Assembly: GCF_001434135.1 (NCBI RefSeq)
Contig: NZ_AZEB01000016.1
Coordinates: forward strand, 1-63,654
DNA: 63,654 bases
Origin: Lentilactobacillus kisonensis DSM 19906 = JCM 15041
Lineage (GTDB): Bacteria; Bacillota; Bacilli; Lactobacillales; Lactobacillaceae
Direction: 5' to 3'
The position numbers were made by a program, and so were the translations under genes. The notes under the pieces were generated by a model that saw only the letters and a program-made list of their open reading frames with translations, was not told where the DNA came from and ran no database searches. Below are positions 51,357 to 60,016 of the stretch, one piece after another; the first letter of the stretch is position 1, and each line of letters starts with the position of its first letter.

Positions 51357-51429
51357 GATTATCATCTCCAATATAAAGTTCATGGCCATTCTACCATGGA
51401 AAGCCCTAGTAATTTGCCCATTTAAATAG

Positions 51430-51462
51430 AAAAAGCCAACCAGCTGATTTAACTGATTGGTT
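51430..51462 (-). terminator. Probable terminator of the surface protein gene
   Basis: AACCA and TGGTT with imperfect inner pairs, then GGCTTTTTC on the minus strand, ten bases after the stop. Confidence 0.5.
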
Positions 51463-51472
51463 CTCTCCAATA

Positions 51473-54191
51473 TTATTTAATGATCTTGACATACTTGCTA
51501 TTAGCAGTCACATAACCGCCAGTAACCGCATAACGTTTAGCACCAAAGGTCGTAGTCGAGTATGGATGTGAGTACTCCCACTTCTTGACTTTCAAGACGG
51601 TACCCTTCTTGATGTGCTTCGTACGTTTACTGAAGTTAGCATTGTTGTAACGGTAAATAGCTTTCTTAACCTTGATTTGCTTAGGCTGCTTCTGGTTACC
51701 AGCAATCACAAGTTTGCGGTTTCCGGTAATATAATGACCACTACTCAGGAGATAACGGGTAGTTAAGTTGTGTTTCACAAAGCCCTTCACCTTAAGTTGG
51801 GTGCCTTGCTTAAAGTTCTTAACCTTGCTCGTCAAGTTCTTGTTTTTGTACTCGTTGACACCACGGGGGTTGATCACCGTTAGTGTCTTGTGAGAACTGT
51901 GGTAATAAACTGGTCGAACAAACGCATAATCAGCAGTGATGTATCCCTTCTTACCAGCAGTCTTGCTGTGATGGTTCACATCACGAACCACGTACCGCAA
52001 GTTACCGGCTTTGGAGGTCGCATAATCTGTTACCACAAACATCGGTCGGTTAATCCGCGGCTTCTTAGCGTAACTAGCAACTCGTTCACTCTGCTTGAAG
52101 TCCTTGTTACTGTACATATAGATCTTCTTCAAGGCGTAGACGGCTTCACCTTTCTTGGCAATGCCGGGAGTTGCTGGCTGTGTCGTTACTGTCGGCGTTG
52201 ATGGCGTTGGAGTCGGTGTTGGATTAACCGGATTGACAGGGTTAACCGGATTTACTGGAGTAGGTGGGGTTGGGGTGTTCTTCTTGTAAACCAAAGTAAT
52301 ATCCTTACTGTTTTCACCATACTTCCCAGATAATGTGTTACTTGAACGCACTGGAACTGCTCCGCCAGCAGCAACCGTTAAATGATCAAAGTTATAACCA
52401 TTTGCAATAGGGATCGTATAAGTCCACTGTGTACCCGGATTACCTGAAATAGTATCAAACGTCTTGCCATTTATTGTAAGAGCATGACCATTTTCATCTA
52501 CAAAATTAACTTTAAACAGAGTCTTAGGAATTTTGGAATATACATAAGTAACCATTTGGTCGCTGTCAGTATACGTTCCCTTATACGTGCCATCGTTAAT
52601 GTTAACATCTGCAGCTGGAGCGGGACTTCCGTTTACAAGAATCTGATCCAGCTTATAATCATCCATTTGATATGGATCATTAAACTTCGTTGGCTTAGTT
52701 GTGGTAAACGTGTCAACATCAGCAATTTTATCGCTACCTGATAAATTTACATCATCAGCAAGTTTTGTTCCCTCAGAATCTTGATATTTAATTGTTACTG
52801 GTCGCGCAGCAACGGGCGCTTTCTTATTACTCAGCGTATAAGTAATTTCCGAAAGCGCATTGGTCGTTGCATCTGGTTCGGAATACTTTGCATCAGCTGG
52901 ACCGCTAACGGTCACGTAATTATACCCGTAGCTATTTTCGAGATTTTTAAGAATCCCATTAACGTTCTGGTTGTTTTGGGTAGAACTTGGATCAGCTAAT
53001 GTTTTATTATCTGAAGCTAACTTATAGTTGAAGCTGTCTCCAATTGTACCAGAGAGCGTTTGCTGACCGTAAATATACTGACCTGCATCATTTTTGAAGT
53101 TAACGTTAATGTTACCAACCGTGTCGCTAAAGATGAATGGTTGAATAACCACACCATCATACGGATAGCCACTTTCGCCAAACAGTTTATCACTCCAATA
53201 AGCTGTTAAATAACCACCAGTCTGTCCACCGGGAATAATTGTACTAGCTTTTAAATCGGTCCAAGTAAGTTGCTGTTGAGGATTATCAATTGCCCCGCCG
53301 TTAGCAGTACTAGTATATTCACTAAACCAATCATTTTGAGAAGCATCATTATAGTAAGGTGTAATTGGTACGTTTTGGTCATCAATATTTTTGATAATAA
53401 ACGATGGTGTCACAAGACTGGTAACCTTCTTATTTAAGGTGATCGTCGGTAGAATGTATGCCTGATAGCCAATAGTAAGCCAAGCCGGCAGCGTACCTTG
53501 GGTATCCTGAAGTGGTGAAATATCAGTGATCTCGTTGTGACTTAAGTCAGTCACCATGCCATTATTAGGATCCTTAGATACCAGTCTTTTACCTTTTAAA
53601 GCGCTAATATCATGAACACTGGTTAATGAAATGTTAACAGTAGCTAACTTAGTTAATCCTGCTAAGGCACTAATATCAGAAAGTTTTGCATTGGGAAATG
53701 CACCGTCCCATTCAGATTGAGCGTCTGTATTTGGTGAAACTTCAATATTGACCAAATTTGTTGCATACTGCAACCCATCAAGATTTTGAACAGCCATAAC
53801 CGCATTATAATAATCACGATTATCATACTGAACACTCTGCCCTGTCGGATCATCGCTATCATTTCTGTCCGTTCTTAATGAAGTTAAATCATCTGCCAAC
53901 ATTTGCTTCGTTATTTGACTAGCAGACGAAATATTACTACCATCAACTTGAACATCTTTCATTTGTAATTCAGTTAGTACAAGATATTGCAAATTCTTAT
54001 CCGGCATCCATTCATCAATACTTTGATCAGCGGCTGCGCTCGTCCTATTAAAATCAGCGGCTAGAGCGCTCTGCTGCCCCCCCCCCCATCATATTAAACG
54101 ATAGAGAAAACAAAACTGTTGCAATCGCAACCATGACAATCTTGATCACCCCGTGCAGTTTTGCTCCTCGATGATAACTAATATTATCCAT
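51473..54191 (-). pseudogene. Large LRR/MucBP surface protein, frame broken in the signal peptide at an 11-C tract
   Basis: The reading frame to ATG 54191 (GGGGG nine bases upstream) encodes a signal peptide (MDNISYHRGAKLHG, hydrophobic VIKIVMVAIATVLFSLSF, NMM-Gly run). The Gly run is 11 C on the plus strand (54077-54087); with 10 (or 7 or 13) it joins in frame to QQSALAADFN, a normal cleavage site. With 11 it stops soon after. The body has leucine-rich repeats (LSDISALAGLTKL; VHDISALKG), three MucBP-like modules (INVNFKNDAGQYI; VTIKYQDSEGTKL; FKVNFVDENGHAL), a Pro/Thr linker and about five DUF5776-like wall repeats. Likely an adhesin-type protein. It could be phase-variable, dead, or mis-sequenced. 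Confidence 0.85.
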
Positions 54192-54273
54192 GACAAAATT
54201 CCCCCTCAAATTGTAAATGCTGATAGATATCGTAACAATACCTACTTGTAACTTATGAACAATTTCATTCTAT

Positions 54274-54287
54274 CATAAGCGCTTACA
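54274..54287 (-). promoter_or_regulatory. cre-like site before the surface protein gene
   Basis: Minus strand TGTAAGCGCTTATG, two positions off the consensus at its end. Confidence 0.45.
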
Positions 54288-54307
54288 AATTAGCCAACAA
54301 TGCACAG

Positions 54308-54408
54308 GGAACTTCGCTTACACTTAGGCTTTCGCCACCAAAAATCCCAGACCCAGGGATTTCTGGCATCAGGCTTCTCAATTACATAGATCAGGACCGC
54401 TCCGCAAA
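54308..54408 (-). repeat. Degenerate hairpin-repeat fragments
   Basis: CACTTAGGCTTTCGCCACC ... CCCAGGGATTTCTGG with AGGCTTCT (to about 54380), then AGGACCGCTCCGCAAA at 54393-54408. Parts of at least one A-type copy, decayed. Confidence 0.6.
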
Positions 54409-54440
54409 AAGGCCAACGACAACGTTAATTGTCATTGACC
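54404..54440 (-). terminator. Terminator of the small secreted protein gene
   Basis: GGTCAATGACAA, six-base loop, TTGTCGTTGGCC, TTTTT on the minus strand. Confidence 0.7.
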
Positions 54441-54485
54441 GATTCATTGAAGGATGAAGCTCATATTAATACTAATTTTTAATCA

Positions 54486-54959
54486 CTAGTCAGCTTGCAT
54501 GTAAGCACCTTTAGTCATTTGAGCTGCTGAAACATAGCCTTGACCCTTTACGTACAAGAATGTGCTTGTCTTGCTACCCTTGGTAACGGCAACTGAACGG
54601 GTGACTTTATATGTAACGCCGCCCTTTAGAACACCCTTCTTAGTGAATGTTACCTTACCAGCATCAGCATAGAAGAAACCTTTATAAACGTTAACGTTTG
54701 CTTTGATGTGATAACTTTGTGCTTTGAAGTTCTTAACACCGTTCTTAGCAATTGTATAAGTTACGCCCTTAGTAGCTGTTGTCTTAGTAGTTGCGGCAGA
54801 TTTCTTAGTAGTTGTCGTAGCAGCCTTCTTAGCAGGTGCCTTAGTTGTCGTTGTTGCGGCATTAGCAGCAGGTAATGCTGAAGTTACTGCAAATGGCGCA
54901 GCGAGAGCTAATGGCAATGCAAGTGAAGCGACAGTAATCATAGTTGCGAATTTTTTCAT
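54486..54959 (-). CDS. Small secreted protein with Thr/Lys/Ala-rich linker
   Basis: 157 residues. Signal peptide with cleavage near ANAA, then a low-complexity TTTTKAPAKKAATTTTKK stretch to about 65, then a ~90-residue folded part with a VTYTIAKNGVKNF and GVTYKVTRSVAV pattern that resembles small SLAP/DUF5776-like beta repeats. Probably wall-associated through its positive charge. Function unknown. GGGAGGG lies nine bases before the ATG; a TTGACT-16-CATAAT promoter lies at 54990-55017. Confidence 0.75.
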   Translation of the reverse strand: MKKFATMITVASLALPLALAAPFAVTSALPAANAATTTTKAPAKKAATTTTKKSAATTKTTATKGVTYTIAKNGVKNFKAQSYHIKANVNVYKGFFYADAGKVTFTKKGVLKGGVTYKVTRSVAVTKGSKTSTFLYVKGQGYVSAAQMTKGAYMQAD

Positions 54960-54989
54960 AATAATACCCTCCCTTAATTGGATGAGTTC

Positions 54990-55017
54990 ATTATGCCACG
55001 TTACAGTTTAAAGTCAA
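54990..55017 (-). promoter_or_regulatory. Promoter of the small secreted protein gene
   Basis: TTGACT (55012-55017), 16 bases, CATAAT (54990-54995). Confidence 0.65.
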
Positions 55018-55203
55018 CGAAACATTGCTGTAATATAGCGCCTCTTAATAAAAAGTTAAGCAACCGGTAACACAACATGTATCAATCATGTAAATCCCTA
55101 TTACAAGGGCAATATAGCAACGATTCACAAAGGTTATCGTTCGGAAATTCCGACCACCATTAATAGGTTAATCTTTGTAACATTTGTAACATTATCCCAA
55201 TCA
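55018..55203. other. Gene-free stretch with a TCGGAA-A-TTCCGA palindrome
   Basis: No reading frame or ribosome site. Holds a perfect 6-1-6 palindrome at 55141-55153 and a direct repeat TTTGTAACA / TTTGTAACA near 55175-55195, possible regulator sites for the secreted protein gene. Confidence 0.4.
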
Positions 55204-55247
55204 CAAAAAAGGCTGAGGCAAGTTTTCCACTTACCCCAGCCCTTTCA
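55204..55247 (-). terminator. Terminator of the pyruvate oxidase gene
   Basis: GGGCTGGGGTAAGTGG, AACTTGCCTCAGCC, TTTTTTG on the minus strand. Another short palindrome lies between it and the stop. Confidence 0.8.
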
Positions 55248-55314
55248 AAGTGTAGAGTTGTTATGTTACGGTCATCGGATTAAACACGGCACCAATGGCC
55301 GCGGCACTGTTTAA

Positions 55315-57069
55315 TTATGATTCTTTCCCACGAAGGATCTCACCTAAGGATGGTTGTTCCTTTCGGTTGATGTGATATTGCTTTGCAAATGCATCAGCAG
55401 TATCCTCACCAAATGCCTTTGGATCCAATGGCATAAAGGCCGTTGCAACGGGATCGTCCTGCTTGATTTTAGCATCAATCACGATTGGCTTCTTGTTACC
55501 ATTGGCTTGAAGGTCCTTAATTTTAGCAAAGACTTCATCAAGATCCTTGATGTTCTTAACCGTAAAGCCAATTCCACCAAGTCCTTCAGCAACTTTAGCC
55601 CAATCAGCGTCGGTCAAGTCAACACCGTAGAAGTGCTGCTTAGTTTGCATCTGTTCATACCAAATGAAACCAAATCGGTCATTTGAGAAGACGACGTTAA
55701 TAACTGGCAAGCCATAACGGGCTTCCGTAATGATATCTTGGCTGACCATTGAGAAGCCACCATCACCAGACAGTGACCATGCCTGACCCTCTGGAACACT
55801 CAAAGCACCGGCTAAGCCACCAGGAACACCAAAGCCCATGGTTGCAAATAAACCAGAAATAGCAAATCGCTGATTCTTATTCATTTGCAGGCCCCGAACA
55901 CTCCACTCCGATACGTTTCCAGTATCAACGGCGTAAGTATCGTTTGGCCCAGCCATTTCAGCAATCTTCTTCGTAACTGACTCAGCATTTAAGCCATCAC
56001 TGTCATCATCAGCCAGCTTTTCAATCCATTTATCCCAATTCTGTTTGTTCTCTTGGTTAGCTTCAAGCCAAGTATCCTTTGGCCGGCTCTCACCGGTATC
56101 AATTAAAGCTTGTAAGTAACTCTCGGCATCAGAAATTACCGCGTAGTCAACATCGATTCGTTTACCAATATCGTAAGAATTGTTATTAACCTGAATAATC
56201 TTCGTATTCTGTGGCCAGAAGTTTGCGAATGGATACTCAGAAGCCAAGAACAGGATTAAATCGGCATTTTGAATGGCCTCAAACCCTGACTTCGTTCCAA
56301 GCCGGCCAGTTGTGCCAATAAAGTTAGGATGATCTGTACTGATGACCCCAGTTGCCGGAACACTATTCATAACGGGAATATTGAACTGTTCCGAGAACTT
56401 GGTCAATGTATCACGGGCACCAAGTAAGCCACGGCCAGCATAAATTAATGGGCGTTTAGCTTCTTTGATCATCTTCAGCGTATCCGTAACTGCTGATGGA
56501 TCAACGGTCTGCTTAAAATCGTCCGCAACCGTCAATGGGGTTCTAGTTGGCTCATAACCAATCTCTTCTGCGGTTAAGTTTTCTGGCAAGAGAACGACCG
56601 CAACGCCCTTTTGACGATAAGCTTCCTTGATTGCTTGATTAACCACGTAAGGAATTTGATCCGCAGTTGTCACTTGTTTGTTATAAACGGAGACGTCGCT
56701 GAACATCGGGACTTCATCCATTTCCTGGAAGTAGTTGGTGTTCATTGCGGCCTGGGGAACTTGTCCGATTAAGGCTAAAACAGGAACGTGATCCATTTTA
56801 GCATCGTACAAGCCATTAAATAAATGAGTAGCACCAGGACCAGCTGATCCAAACGCAACCCCAACCTTGCCGGTGAACTTTGCGTCAGCTGATGCCGCAA
56901 TCGCACCAACCTCTTCATGACGTACCTGAATGTATTTCACCTTATCTTTTTCAAGATAGAGCCCTTCAACGGTATGGTTGATCGAACCACCAGGAATTCC
57001 GTAGACATGATCAACATCCCAGTCTTCAAGTACCTTTACCAAAGCTTGTCCTGCAATCATCTTAGTCAT
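55315..57069 (-). CDS. pox: Pyruvate oxidase
   Basis: A 584-residue thiamine-diphosphate and FAD enzyme: pyruvate + phosphate + O2 to acetyl phosphate, CO2 and H2O2. N-domain GIPGGSINHTVEGL and the catalytic Glu in VRHEEVGAIAA near 52; the FAD domain in the middle; the TPP motif SGDGGFSMVSQDIITEARYGLPVINVVFSNDRFG near 435. SpxB/Pox5-type length and end. It feeds acetate formation under aerobic, low-sugar conditions, which agrees with a cre-like site and a good promoter upstream. ATG with AGGAGA before it. Confidence 0.94.
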   Translation of the reverse strand: MTKMIAGQALVKVLEDWDVDHVYGIPGGSINHTVEGLYLEKDKVKYIQVRHEEVGAIAASADAKFTGKVGVAFGSAGPGATHLFNGLYDAKMDHVPVLALIGQVPQAAMNTNYFQEMDEVPMFSDVSVYNKQVTTADQIPYVVNQAIKEAYRQKGVAVVLLPENLTAEEIGYEPTRTPLTVADDFKQTVDPSAVTDTLKMIKEAKRPLIYAGRGLLGARDTLTKFSEQFNIPVMNSVPATGVISTDHPNFIGTTGRLGTKSGFEAIQNADLILFLASEYPFANFWPQNTKIIQVNNNSYDIGKRIDVDYAVISDAESYLQALIDTGESRPKDTWLEANQENKQNWDKWIEKLADDDSDGLNAESVTKKIAEMAGPNDTYAVDTGNVSEWSVRGLQMNKNQRFAISGLFATMGFGVPGGLAGALSVPEGQAWSLSGDGGFSMVSQDIITEARYGLPVINVVFSNDRFGFIWYEQMQTKQHFYGVDLTDADWAKVAEGLGGIGFTVKNIKDLDEVFAKIKDLQANGNKKPIVIDAKIKQDDPVATAFMPLDPKAFGEDTADAFAKQYHINRKEQPSLGEILRGKES

Positions 57070-57097
57070 AGCAATATCTCCTTTTTATCCAAATAAC

Positions 57098-57111
57098 CAC
57101 AAGCGCTTCCA
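57098..57111 (-). promoter_or_regulatory. cre-like CcpA site before pox
   Basis: Minus strand TGGAAGCGCTTGTG, between the promoter and the start codon. Confidence 0.65.
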
Positions 57112-57139
57112 TTGTTGTTATTTAGTTGTTCACCTATTA

Positions 57140-57168
57140 AGTATAATCTTAAGAAAACAAAATGCTAA
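57140..57168 (-). promoter_or_regulatory. Promoter of pox
   Basis: TTAGCA (57163-57168), 17 bases, TATACT (57140-57145). Confidence 0.6.
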
Positions 57169-57266
57169 CATTTAGACTTACTTTTGATAAGTTAGTAGGG
57201 TCACAAAGTGTGAAAGTTTAATTACATCTAACTTCATCAAATTTGGCAGACAATTGCGCCATCATA

Positions 57267-57313
57267 TGTACAAAAAATGACTACTGGACTGGGTCTTCAG
57301 TGGTCATTTTTGA
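57267..57313. terminator. Terminator between the alpha/beta hydrolase gene and pox
   Basis: AAAAATGACTACTG and CAGTGGTCATTTTT pair; T runs on both strands. Confidence 0.75.
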
Positions 57314-57426
57314 GTTTGGATATTTTTCCGTTTCCAATATATTTGGTGGTTGTTTCATGACAGGTGCATTTGAAAAAAAATACAGAACGTAAATTTGTAG
57401 GTAGCTACTGGACAAACTTCTCTAAA

Positions 57427-57613
57427 TATAGGGATTAGGGCCGCTTCGCAAAGCAGTAGTCTGCACCACTTGGCAAGCACCAGTGCATGGCGGAAACGTG
57501 CTACACTAGGCAGGAGCCTGCGCGTAAGCACCTCCGAGAAAAATTCCAGAATCGGGAATTTCCCTCGGAGGAGACTCACACTCCGGTTTCTAAACGCCTG
57601 GATCCGCTCACTT
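57427..57613 (-). repeat. Hairpin repeat fragments plus hybrid copy at the hydrolase 3' end
   Basis: A 5' fragment of subtype A (TAGGGCCGCTTCGCAAAGCAG, to about 57470) and then a full hybrid with B-type start (GCGGAAACGTGCTACACTAGG) and A-type end (GCCTGGATCCGCTCACT). Inner arms CTCCGAGgg / tCTCGGAGG pair. It ends two bases after the hydrolase TAA. The frame over 57355-57579 is repeat. Confidence 0.8.
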
Positions 57614-58548
57614 TACATATAGGTGCTCAAGAATTCTTCAATACGCTTCTGGTACGCTTTAGGATCTTTCCAAAAGCTTTCCGCATGAGTAGCGTTTTTA
57701 ACAATCCAAATTTGTTTTGGCGCATGAGTCGCTCGATAGTTTTCGTAAGCCATCTTTGCCGGCACGTAAACATCCTTCTCACCATGAATAAATAAAATTG
57801 GCCGCTGGTTCTTTTCCAGCTGCTTAACAGACGATGCACTTTCCAGTCCAAATCCGGCCGCGCGCTTATTGATTTCGCTAACCATTGGTTCCACCGGGTA
57901 TTCCGGCAAATGATATTGGCGTTTCAATAAATAGGTCACTTCACCCTTGATACTTGAATAGCCACAATCGGCAACAATGGCTTTAACCTGATCCGGCAGG
58001 TGCTCCCCCGATAGCATTTCCATCGTGGCACCACCCATGCTGACACCGAACAACAGGATCTGGCTATCCTCGCCAACGTGCTTAATGACCCGGTCAATCC
58101 ATTTAAGATAGTCAAGCCGGTCTAACCAACCGAAGTTAATGTATGCCCCTGCACTATCACCATGACCACGGTCATCTGGGGTTAACACATTGAATCCCAT
58201 GTCGTAAAACATCTTGGCATAATTCGCCATTGTCTCCCGATTGCCCTTGTAACCATGCGCAATAATGACAGTCTTTTTCGCTACTTCTTCAGCGGGAATA
58301 AAGGTGGCAACCATCTTTTTATTAGGATCATCCGCATTTAAGTACCATTCTTCCGAGGGAACTGAATGAAACCAGTCGACGTATTCATAATATTGATCCG
58401 CGTACTTCTGTTTTTCTTTCGAAGTTTCGGGAACGTAGTCGACGCGCTTAAATGCAAAATTAAATAACTTATAACTAACAAACGCACTCCCAGCAGTAAT
58501 TGCCGTTAGCGGAATTAATAATGGCTTTAACGATGGCATCTTCATCAA
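57613..58548 (-). CDS. Alpha/beta hydrolase with N-terminal membrane anchor
   Basis: 311 residues. Hydrophobic segment at about 8-28; oxyanion region TVIIAHGYKGNRETMANYA, nucleophile Ser in LLFGVSMGGATMEML near 180, Asp in FIHGEKDVYVP and His in NATHAESFW. Closest to the YqkD/BAAT-type hydrolases; substrate unknown. The start may be TTG 58548 (ten bases after AGGAG) or the ATG directly after it. A TAA stop is followed within two bases by the AGTGAGCGG end of a repeat. Confidence 0.88.
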   Translation of the reverse strand: MMKMPSLKPLLIPLTAITAGSAFVSYKLFNFAFKRVDYVPETSKEKQKYADQYYEYVDWFHSVPSEEWYLNADDPNKKMVATFIPAEEVAKKTVIIAHGYKGNRETMANYAKMFYDMGFNVLTPDDRGHGDSAGAYINFGWLDRLDYLKWIDRVIKHVGEDSQILLFGVSMGGATMEMLSGEHLPDQVKAIVADCGYSSIKGEVTYLLKRQYHLPEYPVEPMVSEINKRAAGFGLESASSVKQLEKNQRPILFIHGEKDVYVPAKMAYENYRATHAPKQIWIVKNATHAESFWKDPKAYQKRIEEFLSTYM

Positions 58549-58630
58549 TTTACTCGAACTCCTTTTTTGTGATACTGGTTATATTAGTTATTTGAGTGAT
58601 GCAAGTCAAACAACTTTACTGTAATTTAAA

Positions 58631-58750
58631 AGTGAGCGGAGCAAAGCGGTTAGAAACTGGAACATAAGTCTCCTTGGGCAGAAATTCCTGGGTTTGGAAT
58701 TTTTGCCCAAGGTGCTTATGTGGAAGTTTCTGCTTTGCGCAGCTGTCCTA
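58631..58750 (+). repeat. Hairpin repeat, subtype A (triple, copy 1)
   Basis: AGTGAGCGGAGCAAAGCGG to CAGCTGTCCTA. Arms AGAAACT / AGTTTCT, ACATAAG / CTTATGT and CCTTGGGCA / TGCCCAAGG, all perfect. Confidence 0.92.
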
Positions 58751-58754
58751 GTAT

Positions 58755-58875
58755 AGTGAGCGTAACAAAGCGGTTAAAAGCCGAAATATAAGTTCCTTCT
58801 GAAAGAATCCCTGGTTTTGGGGGATTTTTTCGGAAGGTTCTTATATGCAGGCTTTTGCTTTGTGGAGCGGTCCTA
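58755..58875 (+). repeat. Hairpin repeat, subtype A (triple, copy 2)
   Basis: AGTGAGCGTAACAAAGCGG to AGCGGTCCTA. Arms TTAAAAGCC / GGCTTTTG, ATATAAG / CTTATAT and TTCCTTCTGAAA / TTTCGGAAGG (with wobble). Confidence 0.9.
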
Positions 58876-58879
58876 ATAT

Positions 58880-58999
58880 AGTGAGCGGAGCAAAGCGGTT
58901 AGGGATCGGAGTGTAAGTCTCCTATACCGGAAATTCCCGGGTCTGGGATTTTTGGTATAGGTGCTTACGCGCAGATCCCTGCTTTACGCAGCCGTCCTA
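58880..58999 (+). repeat. Hairpin repeat, subtype A (triple, copy 3)
   Basis: AGTGAGCGGAGCAAAGCGG to CAGCCGTCCTA. Arms AGGGATC / GATCCCT, CTATACC / GGTATAG. Near-identical to the copy at 37785-37904. Confidence 0.92.
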
Positions 59000-59037
59000 A
59001 TCCCCCTCAACTCACCCCAAACAATCATCCGTCATCC

Positions 59038-59095
59038 AAAAAAGTGCTTCAAACCCGCAAGGTATTTTCACCTTCTCAAACGGCTTGAAGCACAC
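59038..59095 (-). terminator. Terminator-like hairpin upstream of pheA
   Basis: GTGCTTCAA and TTGAAGCAC pair around an imperfect middle; the T run is on the minus strand, where no gene ends nearby, so it may stop antisense transcription through pheA. Confidence 0.5.
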
Positions 59096-59173
59096 AATTG
59101 ATAGTTTGTTTCTATATTATTAGCATTCTATGTGAGATACTAAGATCAAGAATTCACTCAAAGGAGCTTTGCC

Positions 59174-60016
59174 ATGAAACTTTCAGTTCTTGGCCCCGAG
59201 GGTACATTTACCGACGCGGCCGCTAAAGCGTACTTAAAAACCCAGCCATATGCTAACGTCACCCTTGACTACCACCCCACTTTTGATCAAGTTTATCAAG
59301 CCGTTTCTGGTGATAATATTGGCTTATTACCGTTGGAAAATCAGCTTGATGGTTATGTGTCCGCAACGCTTCAACGTTTGCAAACCGCCGCCGTTACGGA
59401 AATTGGCGAAATCACGATTCCAGTCGATTTCGGGCTCGTGGCAAACGTTGACAATTTAAGTAAAATCAAACGAATTTATGTGCAATTTAAGACAGAGGGT
59501 CAATGTCAGAAATTATTAAGTAGCTTACCTAGTGCGCAAATCATCACAACATCTTCTAATATGATTTCGTTAGAGAAATTTCAAGTCGGTGACTTGGGAG
59601 ACGCCGCGATCATTCCCCAATCTCAATTAGCTGAAGTCTCCGTTGCCTTAAAACAGAATAACGTTGCCGATCAGGCAGATAACAGCACCCGGTTCATTAT
59701 TTTTAAGGCCAACCCCGCTAATTTAGTTGAACTTTCCCAAACATCCTTGACCGCAGAACGTTTCAAAGCACCTTTGTTTATCACCCCCGCAGTTAATGAT
59801 CAGCCTGGTACGTTATACGACATCCTAGGCTATTTTGCTAAAGCCGATTTAAACCTGATAACCATCATGTCACTACCTACAAAATCTAAACTCGGTGTCT
59901 ATTCCTTCTACCTTGAAGTGTCTGGCAATCGTAATCAACAGGAGGCGCTCTTTACGACGTTACAAGAACTCACTTCAAGCTATCAGGTCCATCCACTTGG
60001 CTATTATGCCGTTTGA
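59174..60016 (+). CDS. pheA: Prephenate dehydratase
   Basis: 280 residues; converts prephenate to phenylpyruvate in phenylalanine synthesis. Catalytic domain with LGPEGTFTDAAAKAYL, LLPLENQLDGYV and the hallmark NSTRFIIF (Thr-Arg-Phe) near 175; then an ACT domain with PGTLYDILGYFAKADLNLITIMSLP (feedback by Phe). AAGGAG seven bases before the ATG. Other aromatic pathway genes are absent. Its 3' end overlaps the convergent PanE-like gene by 13 bases. Confidence 0.94.
   Translation: MKLSVLGPEGTFTDAAAKAYLKTQPYANVTLDYHPTFDQVYQAVSGDNIGLLPLENQLDGYVSATLQRLQTAAVTEIGEITIPVDFGLVANVDNLSKIKRIYVQFKTEGQCQKLLSSLPSAQIITTSSNMISLEKFQVGDLGDAAIIPQSQLAEVSVALKQNNVADQADNSTRFIIFKANPANLVELSQTSLTAERFKAPLFITPAVNDQPGTLYDILGYFAKADLNLITIMSLPTKSKLGVYSFYLEVSGNRNQQEALFTTLQELTSSYQVHPLGYYAV

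Noticed and set aside
51473-54007. Surface protein starting at 54007 without signal peptide
   Set aside because: The frame continues upstream to a signal peptide with a good ribosome site, separated only by the C-tract frameshift.
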